From an uncultured Geobacter sp. (GTDB lineage Bacteria > Desulfobacterota > Desulfuromonadia > Geobacterales > Geobacteraceae), in assembly GCA_903925075.1 (NCBI GenBank), contig CAIYDQ010000276.1, positions 1 through 64,000 on the forward strand: 64,000 bases of DNA, given 5' to 3'. Position 1 is the first letter of the stretch, and the number at the start of each line of letters is the position of its first letter. Below are positions 55,148-63,287 of this stretch, in pieces. A program made the position numbers and the translations under genes. A model generated the notes under the pieces. The model made no database searches and was not told the DNA's origin. It saw only the letters and a program-made list of their open reading frames with translations.

Positions 55148-55543
55148 GGCAGTTGCTCCACTTTAAGGTTTCGGGTTTGCTGCGCAATTTGAGCTCTGGG
55201 TTTGCTGCCTAAAGTGGCGTGTATTTCTGAGGAGTTGACACGTTTTGTGGCAGAAGACCGACCGCCGCGCCCGTGGGGGCGGCTGAAGCACTTTCGGATT
55301 CTAACATTCGAATCCGCAAAGTCCAGCGCAGCCGGGGGCGGAGTTGCTGAATAGAGACTGGATACGCGCGGATCGGCGGTGAGACGGTTTGATTGCGCCG
55401 GCCGACCGGCAAAGATCGCTTCAGGCGCTGGCAGAGATAAAGAGAGGTCGCGGGTGGGACGGCTGGCAACTTCGGGAGTATACGCTGAAATATTTTTTTG
55501 CGACAGACTATAAATTGCCCGCCGCAGGTGCTATATTGTCCAC
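55148..55543. other. Intergenic region, no gene seen
   Basis: This stretch carries the upstream region of the M23 gene and a T-rich run before the promoter-like site at 55529. The reading frame at 55209-55469 has no ribosome site and no protein-like pattern. Confidence 0.4.
55529..55537 (+). promoter_or_regulatory. Extended -10 promoter of a possible small RNA
   Basis: TGCTATATT is an extended -10 element (TGn plus TATATT); no clear -35. Transcription would begin at about 55544. Confidence 0.4.
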
Positions 55544-55735
55544 CAGCTAGCTAGCGCAGCAAATTTCGGGAAAAGGAGGTAGTCAATATCAGAGATACTC
55601 CACCGAAGAGGAACCTAAATTCATGACGGTAGCAAACGATCCGGTGACGTCAAAGTTCCGGAATGACCCTTGAAAAGGGTACCCTGCGAAGAAAAAAAAT
55701 GAGGCCCGCCATATCGGCGGGCCTTTCATTTTCGG
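55544..55735 (+). ncRNA. Possible structured small RNA
   Basis: No protein-like frame is present, but the sequence folds into several stems. An outer helix joins CGCAG (55555-55559) with CTGCG (55684-55688). Inside are GGAG...CTCC (around 55575-55602), TCCGG...CCGGA (around 55640-55662) and ACCCTT-GAA-AAGGGT (around 55665-55681). It ends at the hairpin at 55696-55732. I could not match it to a known riboswitch; I tested it by eye against the c-di-GMP GEMM core and it does not fit. No plus-strand gene follows, so it would be a stand-alone RNA. Confidence 0.35.
55696..55732. terminator. Bidirectional intrinsic terminator
   Basis: AAAATGAGGCCCGCC-ATATC-GGCGGGCCTTTCATTTT; the minus strand has eight T residues after the stem, which ends the hemerythrin-MshEN gene; the plus strand has a weaker T-run. 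Confidence 0.85.
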
Positions 55736-55771
55736 GAGCCTTTGCCGGCAACATTTTGCCTTGACGTTCTT

Positions 55772-56581
55772 TTATACTGCTGACTCTCTTGGCAACATCC
55801 CTTTTTGAACAGCCTGGGCATACATCACCTCCTGCTGTTCGATGACGCCCATCTCCACCAGAATCTGGCCGACCAGTTTGCCGTCGCTCGTTTTTTGGCT
55901 GAGCAAAGCCCGTTCCATCGTCTCATAGCTGATCAGACCCGATTCGACCAGGATATGGCCTATCTTCTCGGTATAAAGTGACTTGCCCTCTTGCGCCATC
56001 AGGGCATTCTTGAGCTCGTGCCTGCTGACGACGCCCATTTCCACCAGGATGAGGCCGAGTTTCCTGCCCGTTTCCTGCTATTTAACCAGGGCCCGCTCTA
56101 CGGTCACGGCCGATACTATCTGCGAGTTGACCAGAATCTCGCCCAACTTCTTGGAAATCAACTGGCCCTTGGCCTTTTCCGAGGCCGCCAGCAGGTAGTC
56201 GTTGAACGCCCTGTCCATGTGTTTGCTGTGCGAGATGATCCAGCGGATCATGGTTGCCTTGACGGCCAGGGCTATTTCCTGAGCATCCCTTCCCGATCGC
56301 AGTCCTGCCTTGAACGCCTCCAGCTCCTCGACAAATCGCCGGTGCGCGGTAACATGCTCCGCCCGTTCCGGGAATTTCGACCTTTCCTGCATGTCTTCTT
56401 CGTATTTGAAATGTTCTTGGGCATAGTGATCCAGGTAGTGGAAGAATTCTTCAACCTGTTTGTGTCCATGCTCCAGTTCGATTGCCGCCGAGAAAAGCTC
56501 GAACTTTGCGAACAGTTCCTGCTGTTGGACGTCTAGTTCGCGTATTCCCGTCTCAAGTTCCCTGTTCCATTGCAATGGCAT
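55772..56581 (-). pseudogene. Hemerythrin-like/MshEN-like fusion gene interrupted by TAG
   Basis: One minus-strand frame encodes a protein of about 268 residues except for a TAG at 56080-56078 (codon 168). Residues 1-140 are a bacteriohemerythrin domain with four of five His ligands (EHFKYEED, EHVTAHRRF, ISHSKHMD) and the acid ligands. The first His, normally in DxQHxxLF, is Gln here (DVQQQELF), so the diiron site may be altered. Residues 142-268 hold four repeats of the form GxILVExGxIS...AL, as in the MshEN/GspE-N domains that bind cyclic di-GMP. The TAG replaces CAG or a similar codon between repeats 1 and 2. If read through, it would be an oxygen- or metal-sensing second-messenger protein; now it is probably a pseudogene or carries a sequencing error. 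Confidence 0.75.
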
Positions 56582-56841
56582 AACGGTTACTCCCCCGGCG
56601 GCACTGCATACAGTTAGATATGTCCAATATCTTTGCAGCAGTAAACGCTATTGCGACTTGATTAAAAAATTTAAATACATGCCAACTCGGTCAGTTTGCG
56701 GCACAAAGTCAATCGCTTGTCTGATTCGGCATTCGAATTATACATGAAAACGAGTTTTTACCAAAAGAGGTAATATAGCCGCCGATTGCAAGCGACTGTC
56801 GGCTTTCCGCTTGACGCTTTCCGCGTCGTCGTGTTATATGG
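56582..56841. other. Intergenic region, no gene seen
   Basis: The upstream regions of two divergent genes lie here. It is AT-richer than average, with a run TTAAAAAATTTAAATACA near 56660-56677. No protein-like frame. Confidence 0.4.
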
Positions 56842-56853
56842 GTGTATATACAC
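56842..56853. promoter_or_regulatory. Candidate MarR operator
   Basis: GTGTATATACAC is a perfect 12-base palindrome, 23 bases before the MarR start and within reach of its promoter. Confidence 0.55.
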
Positions 56854-56875
56854 GCTAAGGGGAGCAGGAACAAAG

Positions 56876-57355
56876 ATGACAACCAAACCGCCGATTGATA
56901 GCCCGGCAAAAAACCCGCCAAGCGTCTGCATCTGCGTCAACGTGCGCCGGGCATCCCGCGCCATTACCAGGATTTACGACAAGGCCCTGGAGCCGAGCAA
57001 TCTGAAGGTGACGCAGTTTTCCGTGCTGGTGACCGTAATGCACGCAGGTCCGATCAACACCACCAATCTCTCCCGCCTCCTGAACCTCGACCGAACCACT
57101 CTGGTCAGGAACCTCAAGTGCGCGGAGCAGTCGGGATACACGGAAACCATCGCCGCCTCTAACCCCCGCGAAAGGCTGATCGCCATCTCCGCATCCGGCC
57201 GCAAGGCCGTCGAAGCGGCCATGCCCCACTGGCGCGCCGTACAGAGGCAGCTTCGCGACCATCTCGGCCGTGAACATCTTGAGCAGTTCGCGGTGCTGGC
57301 CGCCTCTCTGGAAAAGCTCTCCGGCGAGTTCGGCGTAGATGCCAACACCGACTGA
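56876..57355 (+). CDS. MarR-family transcriptional regulator
   Basis: A 159-residue regulator. The winged helix at residues 45-110 has the MarR pattern (KVTQFSVLVTVMHAGPINTT, then LSRLLNLDRTTLVRNLKCAE and the wing region ASNPRERLIAISASG), followed by the dimer helix. It has a Cys pair near its N terminus (CICVN). The start at 56876 has GGAGCAGG upstream. It probably controls itself and the MFS gene about 100 bases downstream through the palindrome at 56842, responding to a small organic acid or oxidant. Confidence 0.88.
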   Translation: MTTKPPIDSPAKNPPSVCICVNVRRASRAITRIYDKALEPSNLKVTQFSVLVTVMHAGPINTTNLSRLLNLDRTTLVRNLKCAEQSGYTETIAASNPRERLIAISASGRKAVEAAMPHWRAVQRQLRDHLGREHLEQFAVLAASLEKLSGEFGVDANTD

Positions 57356-57456
57356 GGCAGCGGCCCCGCCTGCGCTTGCGCGGCAGGGCCGCCTTGACGA
57401 TACCTGCACCCAAAGGTGCGCAACCGAAACAGCACGGCTTACCTCAAGGGGGAGAT

Positions 57457-58803
57457 ATGTCTCAGGCACCAGGGCCAACTACAAACGGCGCGGACGCTGC
57501 GCCGACTCTGGAAGCTGCCGGCGGTCAGCCGCGCCGGAGCTTTCACTACGCCTGGGTCGTGCTGGCGGTCACCTTCCTGACGCTGCTGACCACTGCGGGG
57601 ATCAGGTCCACCCCCGGGATACTGATCGTGCCGCTGGAGCACGAATTCGGCTGGTCGCGGGCCACCATTTCCCTGGCGGTATCGATGAACCTCCTGCTGT
57701 ACGGCCTGATGGGTCCTTTTGCCGCGGCCTTCTTCGACAGGATCGGCATCCGGCGCACCATGTCCATCGCCCTTTGCCTCTTGGCCATGGGAGTGAGCGC
57801 CACGGTGTTCATGACCAAGCCCTGGCACATGATCGTGGTCTGGGGGGTCGTGGTCGGCTGCGGGGCGGGGATGACGGCCTACAGCCTGAGTGCGACGGTG
57901 GTCAACCGCTGGTTCCATAAATCGCAAGGAACGGTAATGGGCGTTTTGACCGCCAGTACGGCCACCGGCCAACTGCTGTTCCTGCCGCTTTTGGCCACGC
58001 TGTCGCATCACCACGGCTGGCGGTCGGCGGCGCTGTGCATAGCCGGCGCAGCGGTGGTCGTTTTGCCGCTGGTGCTGATTTTCATGCGCAACCGACCGCA
58101 GGACCTGGCCCTGCTCCCTTATGGCCAGACGCCGGGCGAGAGCGACTGCGCGGCGCCGAGCGGGGCCGGTCTGAACCCCTTCCGGGCCGCCATCATGGGG
58201 TTGCAGCGCGGCCTGCATTCCAGGGATTTCTGGCTACTGGCCGGCAGCTTCTTCATCTGCGGGGCCAGCACCAACGGTCTGATCGGCACTCACCTGATCC
58301 CCGCCTGCGTCGATCACGGCATCCCTGAGGTGCGCGCCGCCGGTCTTTTAGCGATGATGGGCATCCTCGACCTCTTCGGCACCACCTTCTCCGGTTGGCT
58401 GTCCGACCGTTATAACTGCCGTTATCTGCTGTGTTGCTATTATGGCCTGCGAGGCCTGGCGCTCCTCGGTCTGCCGTACGCCCTTTCCGGGCCGCAGTGG
58501 GGGCTCTCGGCCTTCGCCCTGTTCTACGGCCTGGACTGGATCGCCACCGTTCCCCCCACGGTGCGTCTGACCGCCGAAGCCTTTGGCCGCAACAACGTCG
58601 GCGTCATGTTCGGCTGGATCTTCGCGAGCCATCAGGTGGGCGCGGCCTTGGCCGCCACTTTCGCAGGGACGGTGCGCACCTACCTCGGCGATTACCTGAT
58701 CGCCTTCATCCTCTCCGGAATAATCTGCCTGCTTGCCGCCGGGCTGGTGCTGCGCATCAACAGGCAGGAAGTCCCGGTCGCGGCAGCCGAAGCGGCGAGT
58801 TGA
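57457..58803 (+). CDS. MFS transporter (monocarboxylate/oxalate-formate type)
   Basis: A 448-residue, twelve-helix transporter starting at ATG 57457 with GGGGGAG upstream. After a hydrophilic N terminus (about 35 residues) come SFHYAWVVLAVTFLTLLTTA and RSTPGILIVPLEHEFGWSRA, marks of the MCT/OFA branch, and the loop FFDRIGIRRTMS between helices 2 and 3. Substrates in this branch are usually small carboxylates. It follows a MarR regulator in the same direction; repression by MarR and relief by the substrate is the simplest reading. Confidence 0.88.
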   Translation: MSQAPGPTTNGADAAPTLEAAGGQPRRSFHYAWVVLAVTFLTLLTTAGIRSTPGILIVPLEHEFGWSRATISLAVSMNLLLYGLMGPFAAAFFDRIGIRRTMSIALCLLAMGVSATVFMTKPWHMIVVWGVVVGCGAGMTAYSLSATVVNRWFHKSQGTVMGVLTASTATGQLLFLPLLATLSHHHGWRSAALCIAGAAVVVLPLVLIFMRNRPQDLALLPYGQTPGESDCAAPSGAGLNPFRAAIMGLQRGLHSRDFWLLAGSFFICGASTNGLIGTHLIPACVDHGIPEVRAAGLLAMMGILDLFGTTFSGWLSDRYNCRYLLCCYYGLRGLALLGLPYALSGPQWGLSAFALFYGLDWIATVPPTVRLTAEAFGRNNVGVMFGWIFASHQVGAALAATFAGTVRTYLGDYLIAFILSGIICLLAAGLVLRINRQEVPVAAAEAAS

Positions 58804-58963
58804 CCGGCTGGCTGACCGGCAACGGGTTACGAGCCGCCCTCGTTCGAGTCTGCGCAGAAAAAACGCTCAAGTTGCGCCGACGCCTAACCGAAGAGAAGGT
58901 TTGACCGCGGTAATAGAGACTATTTAACCTAAGGTACGAAGTGAAAAGAAAGGGGAAGTAATT

Positions 58964-59371
58964 ATGGCACTGATGGAGTGGACTCCGGCATACAGCGTAA
59001 AGGTGAAAAAGTTCGACGAGCAGCACAAAAAGCTGGTGGAGATGATCAATCAACTGCACGACGCCATGAGGGCGGGACAAGGCAACGCCATGCTGGGCGT
59101 GGTCTTGCAGCAGCTGATTTCCTACACCGCGACCCATTTCGCCGAAGAGGAAAAGATGATGCAGACGCACGGCTTTCCGGGTCTGGCCGCCCATAAGCTG
59201 GAGCACCAAAAACTGGTAACCCACGTGCTCGATCTGCAGAAGCAGTTTCAGGCGGGAAGCGCCATGCTGACCCTGACCGTGATGAACTTTCTGAAGGACT
59301 GGTTGGTCAGCCACATCAAAGGCGTCGATCAGAAATACGGCGAATTCCTCAACACCAAAGGCGTTTCCTGA
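58964..59371 (+). CDS. Bacteriohemerythrin
   Basis: A 135-residue diiron oxygen-binding protein. All ligands are visible: DEQHKKLVEM (first His), THFAEEEKMM (second His and Glu), LAAHKLEHQKLV (two His) and SHIKGVDQKY (last His and Asp). It has no extra domain. It is likely cytoplasmic, carrying or sensing oxygen in an otherwise anaerobic cell. The ribosome site is AGGGGAAG. The neighbouring defective hemerythrin gene (55772-56581) is not a direct duplicate; the two share only the domain. Confidence 0.93.
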   Translation: MALMEWTPAYSVKVKKFDEQHKKLVEMINQLHDAMRAGQGNAMLGVVLQQLISYTATHFAEEEKMMQTHGFPGLAAHKLEHQKLVTHVLDLQKQFQAGSAMLTLTVMNFLKDWLVSHIKGVDQKYGEFLNTKGVS

Positions 59372-59569
59372 TTTCTTCCCCTGCCGGCCCCTCCCTTGCG
59401 CAATGCCACAGCTTTAAGGAAAGTCTCTTCCCCCTTGATGGGTCCTGGAGCTAACTTAAGGCACCTTTGCACCAAAGCTCCCCCTCCCGCAAGGGGAGGG
59501 GGAGTAAATGCCAAAGCAGAGCTTAACTAACCACCCGCAAGAACCCGCAAGAGGGAGAGGGGGAGGGGA
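59372..59569. repeat. Purine/pyrimidine-biased intergenic stretch with hairpin
   Basis: CTCCCCCTCCC-GCAA-GGGGAGGGGGAG (59476-59502) is a near-perfect hairpin, followed by an A/G-rich run (59545-59570). No T-run follows, and no gene is present. Confidence 0.4.
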
Positions 59570-59575
59570 GGGCGA

Positions 59576-60010
59576 TTAAGCGCTGAGCGCTATCTGGTCC
59601 CCGGGTTCAATGGAACCGCCCCGCAGCACCTTGACGAAAATCCCTTCCTTCGGCATCACGCAGTCGCCGGCCTGCTCGTAGATGGCGCAGCGGGTATGGC
59701 ACTCCTTGCCTATCTGCGTCACTTCCAAAAGGGTTTCACCGATGGTCAACCGGGTGCCGATGGGAAGCGCGGGAAGATCGATTCCTTGCGTGGTGATGTT
59801 CTCGGCGAAGTCCCCGGCGGAAACGGAGAGTCCCATCCGCTGCATCTTCTCGATGCTCTCCTGAGCGAGCAGGCTCACCTGCCGATGCCAGTCCCCGGCA
59901 TGGGCGTCCCCGATGATGCCGTGATTCTCCCGCAACACCACCTGATCCACGGGCGTTTTGCGCTCTCCTTTGTTGGCGCTTGTGCAAACCGCGATGACTA
60001 CTGCCGACAT
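59576..60010 (-). CDS. MOSC-domain protein
   Basis: A 144-residue protein with the MOSC fold (HGIIGDAHAGDWHRQVSLLA, then GDFAENITTQGIDLPALPIG). The conserved Cys (IGKECHTRCAIY region) that binds the molybdenum cofactor is present. It may accept sulfur or move cofactor. I use the ATG at 60010, six bases after AAGGAG, rather than 60016. It is the last gene of the molybdenum-cofactor operon. Confidence 0.88.
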   Translation of the reverse strand: MSAVVIAVCTSANKGERKTPVDQVVLRENHGIIGDAHAGDWHRQVSLLAQESIEKMQRMGLSVSAGDFAENITTQGIDLPALPIGTRLTIGETLLEVTQIGKECHTRCAIYEQAGDCVMPKEGIFVKVLRGGSIEPGDQIALSA

Positions 60011-60086
60011 ATGCATCTCCTTTTGCCGTCTCCCTTGCCAACAAGCGGGAGAAACGGCGGCTTTTTCTTGTTTCGGTGTTTCGTCT

Positions 60087-61301
60087 TCAGTCGATCTCTT
60101 CCATTTCGAAGCCCCGGTCAAGCAGCATGACTTCAACCGCGTCCCCCGGCACCAGCGAGGCATGTGGGGCCAGGCGGATCAGGCCGTTGCCCTGGATCAG
60201 CGAGGAAAGCCGGCCGGAGCTTTGGTTGCCGGTGGTCGATACGTGATAGCTGTCGCCATGCCGGGATACGATGCCGCGCATCAGATGCGGGCGCGCCCCC
60301 TCGTTGGCGACCGGTTCCTGCATGAGCGCCTTCACGGTGGGCCGAAACAGCCGCCGATGCCCCATGGCCTTGAGTATGGACGGCCGCACGAACAGCTCGA
60401 AGGAAACCATGGCGGCAACCGGATTGCCCGGCAGGGCGAAGACGGGTTTCCCTTCCAGCACGGCAAAGGCGAGCGGTTTGCCCGGCTTCATGTCGACCTT
60501 CCAAAAGGTGACGCTCCCCCCCAGTTTCTCGATGGCGAGCTTGACGTAGTCGCGGTCGCCGACCGAGACCCCTCCGGTGATCACCAGAAAATCCGCGTTC
60601 ATGCCGGCCTTGATTTTCTCGCAGGTCCCCTCCAGCGTGTCCTGGGCGATCCCCAAAAGCACCGGGTCTCCGCCGGCCTCCAGCACCTGCGCGGCCAGAG
60701 TGTAGCTGTTGGAGTTGATGATCTTGCCGGGCGCGGGGGTCGAGCCGGGTTCCAGCAGCTCGTCGCCGGTGGAGAGGATGGCGATCCTCGCCTTTCTGTG
60801 CACGGCCACCGAGGTGGTGCCCATGGCCGAGAGCATCCCCGTTTCCTGGGGGCGCAAAAGCGAGCCGGCGGCGATAACCACCTTGCCGCACTGGATATCC
60901 TCGCCGCGCTGGCGGATATGCGCTCCCGACGCGACCTCGGGGCCGATTTCGAGCCAGTCGCCGTCCAGCTTCACGTCCTCGATGGGGACCACCGTGTCGC
61001 AGCCCGGAGGGAGCGGCGCTCCGGTCATGATCTTGATCGCCTCGCCCGGCGGCACCGGCGCCGAGCGCGCCTCGCCCGCCGGGAGAAAACCGGTGACCCG
61101 CAGCCTTTTACCGCCTTGCGCGGACTGGCTGCAAAAGGCGTAGCCGTCCATGGCCGAATTGTCGGCCGGCGGGATGTCCCAGGGGGCGATGTGGTCTTCG
61201 GGAGTGACCCGGTTAAGCCCCTGGAACACGGAAACCTTTTCCGTTTCCAGCGGCGCTATGTATGCCAGGATGGTGCGCTGCGCTGCCTCGATGCTGATCA
61301 T
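60087..61301 (-). CDS. moeA: Molybdopterin molybdenumtransferase MoeA
   Basis: A 404-residue enzyme that inserts molybdenum into adenylated molybdopterin. Motifs: DIPPADNSAMDGYAF at the N terminus, GEAIKIMTGAPLPPGCDTVV, GDELLEPGSTPAPGKIINSN, GGVSVGDRDYVK and ALPGNPVAAMVSFELF. The full four-domain length is present. Its ATG overlaps the stop of the ModE-like gene by four bases. Confidence 0.97.
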   Translation of the reverse strand: MISIEAAQRTILAYIAPLETEKVSVFQGLNRVTPEDHIAPWDIPPADNSAMDGYAFCSQSAQGGKRLRVTGFLPAGEARSAPVPPGEAIKIMTGAPLPPGCDTVVPIEDVKLDGDWLEIGPEVASGAHIRQRGEDIQCGKVVIAAGSLLRPQETGMLSAMGTTSVAVHRKARIAILSTGDELLEPGSTPAPGKIINSNSYTLAAQVLEAGGDPVLLGIAQDTLEGTCEKIKAGMNADFLVITGGVSVGDRDYVKLAIEKLGGSVTFWKVDMKPGKPLAFAVLEGKPVFALPGNPVAAMVSFELFVRPSILKAMGHRRLFRPTVKALMQEPVANEGARPHLMRGIVSRHGDSYHVSTTGNQSSGRLSSLIQGNGLIRLAPHASLVPGDAVEVMLLDRGFEMEEID

Positions 61302-61678
61302 AGGCGGGATTCCTCCGGGATTGAAGCTTCAAAGCCGAGTTCGGAGAACTTGCGGTTCACCCCGTCGTTGAACCCGGCTTGCAGCAGATCGAATTTTTCC
61401 AAAAGGGCGACGGCACGCGGAGTAAGCGTCGACAATCCCCCGCCCGCCCCGCCTTTCACGCGATTGACCAGGGGAAAGCCCAGCCGTTTTTCCATGGCGT
61501 CGAGGTAGGTCCAGGCCTTGCGATACGGTATCCCCATCTGCTTGGCCGCGGCGTTGATGGAGCCGGTCTGCCGGATCAGGCGCAGCAGCAGCTCGCGCCC
61601 GTGGCCGAACACCGGCTCGCCGTCGACCTCCAGCCAGATCTTGGAGCGGACCTGCAAGGGAGAGTCGGCGGCGCTCAT
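61298..61678 (-). CDS. ModE-type winged-helix regulator without molybdate domain
   Basis: A 126-residue protein matching the N-terminal DNA-binding half of ModE: FGHGRELLLRLIRQTGSINA, then AAKQMGIPYRKAWTYLDAME, then LVNRVKGGAGGGLSTLTPRA. The C-terminal molybdate-binding (MOP) domains are missing, as in the shorter LysR-like ModE homologues of many bacteria. It probably tunes this operon or molybdate transport. It starts within the mobB stop (ATGA overlap). Confidence 0.88.
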   Translation of the reverse strand: MSAADSPLQVRSKIWLEVDGEPVFGHGRELLLRLIRQTGSINAAAKQMGIPYRKAWTYLDAMEKRLGFPLVNRVKGGAGGGLSTLTPRAVALLEKFDLLQAGFNDGVNRKFSELGFEASIPEESRL

Positions 61679-62178
61679 CTGATGAACCGCTCGACGATGA
61701 AATCGGCGACTTGGCGCGGGTTGTTCAGGTCCATGACCGGCACGTCCAAGGTCAGCGGCTCGTCGCTGGCCACCGCCACCAGGGTCGGATCGTGCTGCTC
61801 GCCCCGGCAAAGCAGGGTGGGGCTGCGCTCCCGGCGGTGCAGCTCGATCTTGGGCATGGAGCTCTTCTTGAAGCCCTCGGTGAGGATGATGTCCACGTCG
61901 TCGAAATAGCTGGCGATCAGTTCCTCGACCGGCGGCGCCTCCTCATGCCTCTTGATCAGCGCCAGCTTCTCGGGGGAGGCGATCAGCATGGTGTCGGCGC
62001 CGGCCGCGGCCAGGCGGTAGCTGTCCTTGCCGGGATGATCGATCTCGAAGCGGTGGGCGTCGTGCTTGATCACCCCTACCTTGTACCCCTGCTCCTTCAG
62101 GCAGGCGATCACCTTTTCCAGCAAGGTCGTCTTGCCGGTTCCCGACTTGGCCACGAATGACACCGTTTGTGCGGTCAC
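61675..62178 (-). CDS. mobB: Molybdopterin-guanine dinucleotide biosynthesis protein MobB
   Basis: A 167-residue GTP-binding protein. P-loop AKSGTGKTTL at residues 10-19, then IKHDAHRFEIDHPGKDSYRL and ILTEGFKKSSMPKIELHRR, typical of MobB. It helps MobA to deliver the guanine dinucleotide cofactor. It overlaps mobA by four bases upstream and the ModE-like gene by four bases downstream. Confidence 0.95.
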   Translation of the reverse strand: MTAQTVSFVAKSGTGKTTLLEKVIACLKEQGYKVGVIKHDAHRFEIDHPGKDSYRLAAAGADTMLIASPEKLALIKRHEEAPPVEELIASYFDDVDIILTEGFKKSSMPKIELHRRERSPTLLCRGEQHDPTLVAVASDEPLTLDVPVMDLNNPRQVADFIVERFIR

Positions 62179-62768
62179 AGTTCTCCTCCTGTCTCGGTGA
62201 ATTGTTCGGGGGTGTTGACGTTGAGGAAGGCGCTGCCGTCCCGGTCCAGGTGGGCCAATTCCTCGGGGAGCACGTACCTGACCTTGACCCGGGGATAGTA
62301 GGCGTAGGCGCAGCAGTCGCCGCTCTCCAGGAGTTCCTTGATCGGCTGCAGGCAGTCCTTCGAGTAGAGAGCGAACAGCGGCTCGTACCCCTGGGGGGTG
62401 CTCACCACCACCGCGTCGAAACCGCTTCTCAGAGAAACAAGATGGCGCAGGACTTCCCGGCTGGGAAAAGCGAGGTCGCAGGAGGCGACGAAGACGTACT
62501 CGGTCGGCGCGTGATAGAGCCCGGTATAGAGCCCTCCCAGCGAGCTGCCGGGATAGATGTCGGGCACAACCGGCAGGTGGTAGCCGGCGAAGCGCTCCTG
62601 TCGATCTCCGATCAGCAGGATGCGCTCGAAGTTGTCCCTGAAAACCTCCAGCACCCGCTCGAATAGTGGGATGCCGTCCAGCTTCAGGAAGGCCTTGTCC
62701 CGCCCCATGCGGCGGCTCTTGCCGCCGACCAGGATGATGCCGGTTATCTCGTCGTATAAGGTAGGCAT
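62175..62768 (-). CDS. mobA: Molybdenum cofactor guanylyltransferase MobA
   Basis: A 197-residue nucleotidyltransferase that makes the bis-guanine dinucleotide form of the cofactor used by DMSO-reductase-type enzymes. The signature is IILVGGKSRRMGRDKAFLKL (residues 11-30), with SCDLAFPSREVLRHLV and the acid pair for metal binding. It is the second gene of the operon, about 65 bases after tatA. Confidence 0.95.
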   Translation of the reverse strand: MPTLYDEITGIILVGGKSRRMGRDKAFLKLDGIPLFERVLEVFRDNFERILLIGDRQERFAGYHLPVVPDIYPGSSLGGLYTGLYHAPTEYVFVASCDLAFPSREVLRHLVSLRSGFDAVVVSTPQGYEPLFALYSKDCLQPIKELLESGDCCAYAYYPRVKVRYVLPEELAHLDRDGSAFLNVNTPEQFTETGGEL

Positions 62769-62833
62769 GTAGCCGATGCCGCTCCGCAGCCCCCCGAAGG
62801 GCGCCTTTTAGCCGTCCGTCCCAAAAAGGGAGG

Positions 62834-63016
62834 TCAGGACTGTTTCTTCTCGTCTTCCTTGGGATTGATCAGCGTGGGCTCTTCGTTCACGCCCTTCTTG
62901 AAGCTCCTGATGGCGCCGCCAAGCGATGCCCCCAGTTGCGGAAGCTTTCCTGGCCCAAAAACTACCAGCATGATGATCAGTACTAAGATGAGCTCAGGCA
63001 TGCCGAATCCGAACAT
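62834..63016 (-). CDS. tatA: Sec-independent translocase subunit TatA
   Basis: A 60-residue protein: an N-terminal membrane helix (FGMPELILVLIIMLVVFG), the hinge GPGKLPQLGASLGGAIRSFK with its conserved Phe-Gly and a short Lys/Glu tail. It is the short TatA form and probably makes the pore. It heads the cofactor operon: molybdoenzymes are classic Tat substrates, so the linkage makes sense. A possible promoter is at 63061-63090. Confidence 0.94.
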   Translation of the reverse strand: MFGFGMPELILVLIIMLVVFGPGKLPQLGASLGGAIRSFKKGVNEEPTLINPKEDEKKQS

Positions 63017-63060
63017 GGCAACCCCTCCCTTGGTGATTTAATTTAAAGCTTTGAAGTTTG

Positions 63061-63090
63061 CTTATACCAAAAACGCACAACGCTTGGCAA
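63061..63090 (-). promoter_or_regulatory. Promoter of the tatA-mobA-mobB-modE-moeA-MOSC operon
   Basis: On the minus strand TTGCCA and TATAAG are 18 bases apart, 45 bases before tatA. Confidence 0.55.
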
Positions 63091-63287
63091 GAGAATTGAT
63101 GTGCCCCAAAGGTCGGATCATTTCACTGGAAATTGCCGGCGGTTTCTGCTACCACTGGCGATGCACCAAATGCAGGCGACGACACCGACGGCCGGCCTCA
63201 GGCCGCCGGAGCGGAGCTTGACCTCGACGCTCCCCGGGCGCGTCTCCCGCCCGACTTTTCCGGACCAGTTATCAGGAGGCGATAAGG

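Noticed and set aside
55544-55735. Cyclic di-GMP (GEMM) riboswitch
   Set aside because: GGTAGC, CAAAC and GGTGACGTCAAAG resemble parts of the GEMM core, but their order and spacing do not fit, no GAAA-capped P2 is present and no downstream gene follows on the same strand.
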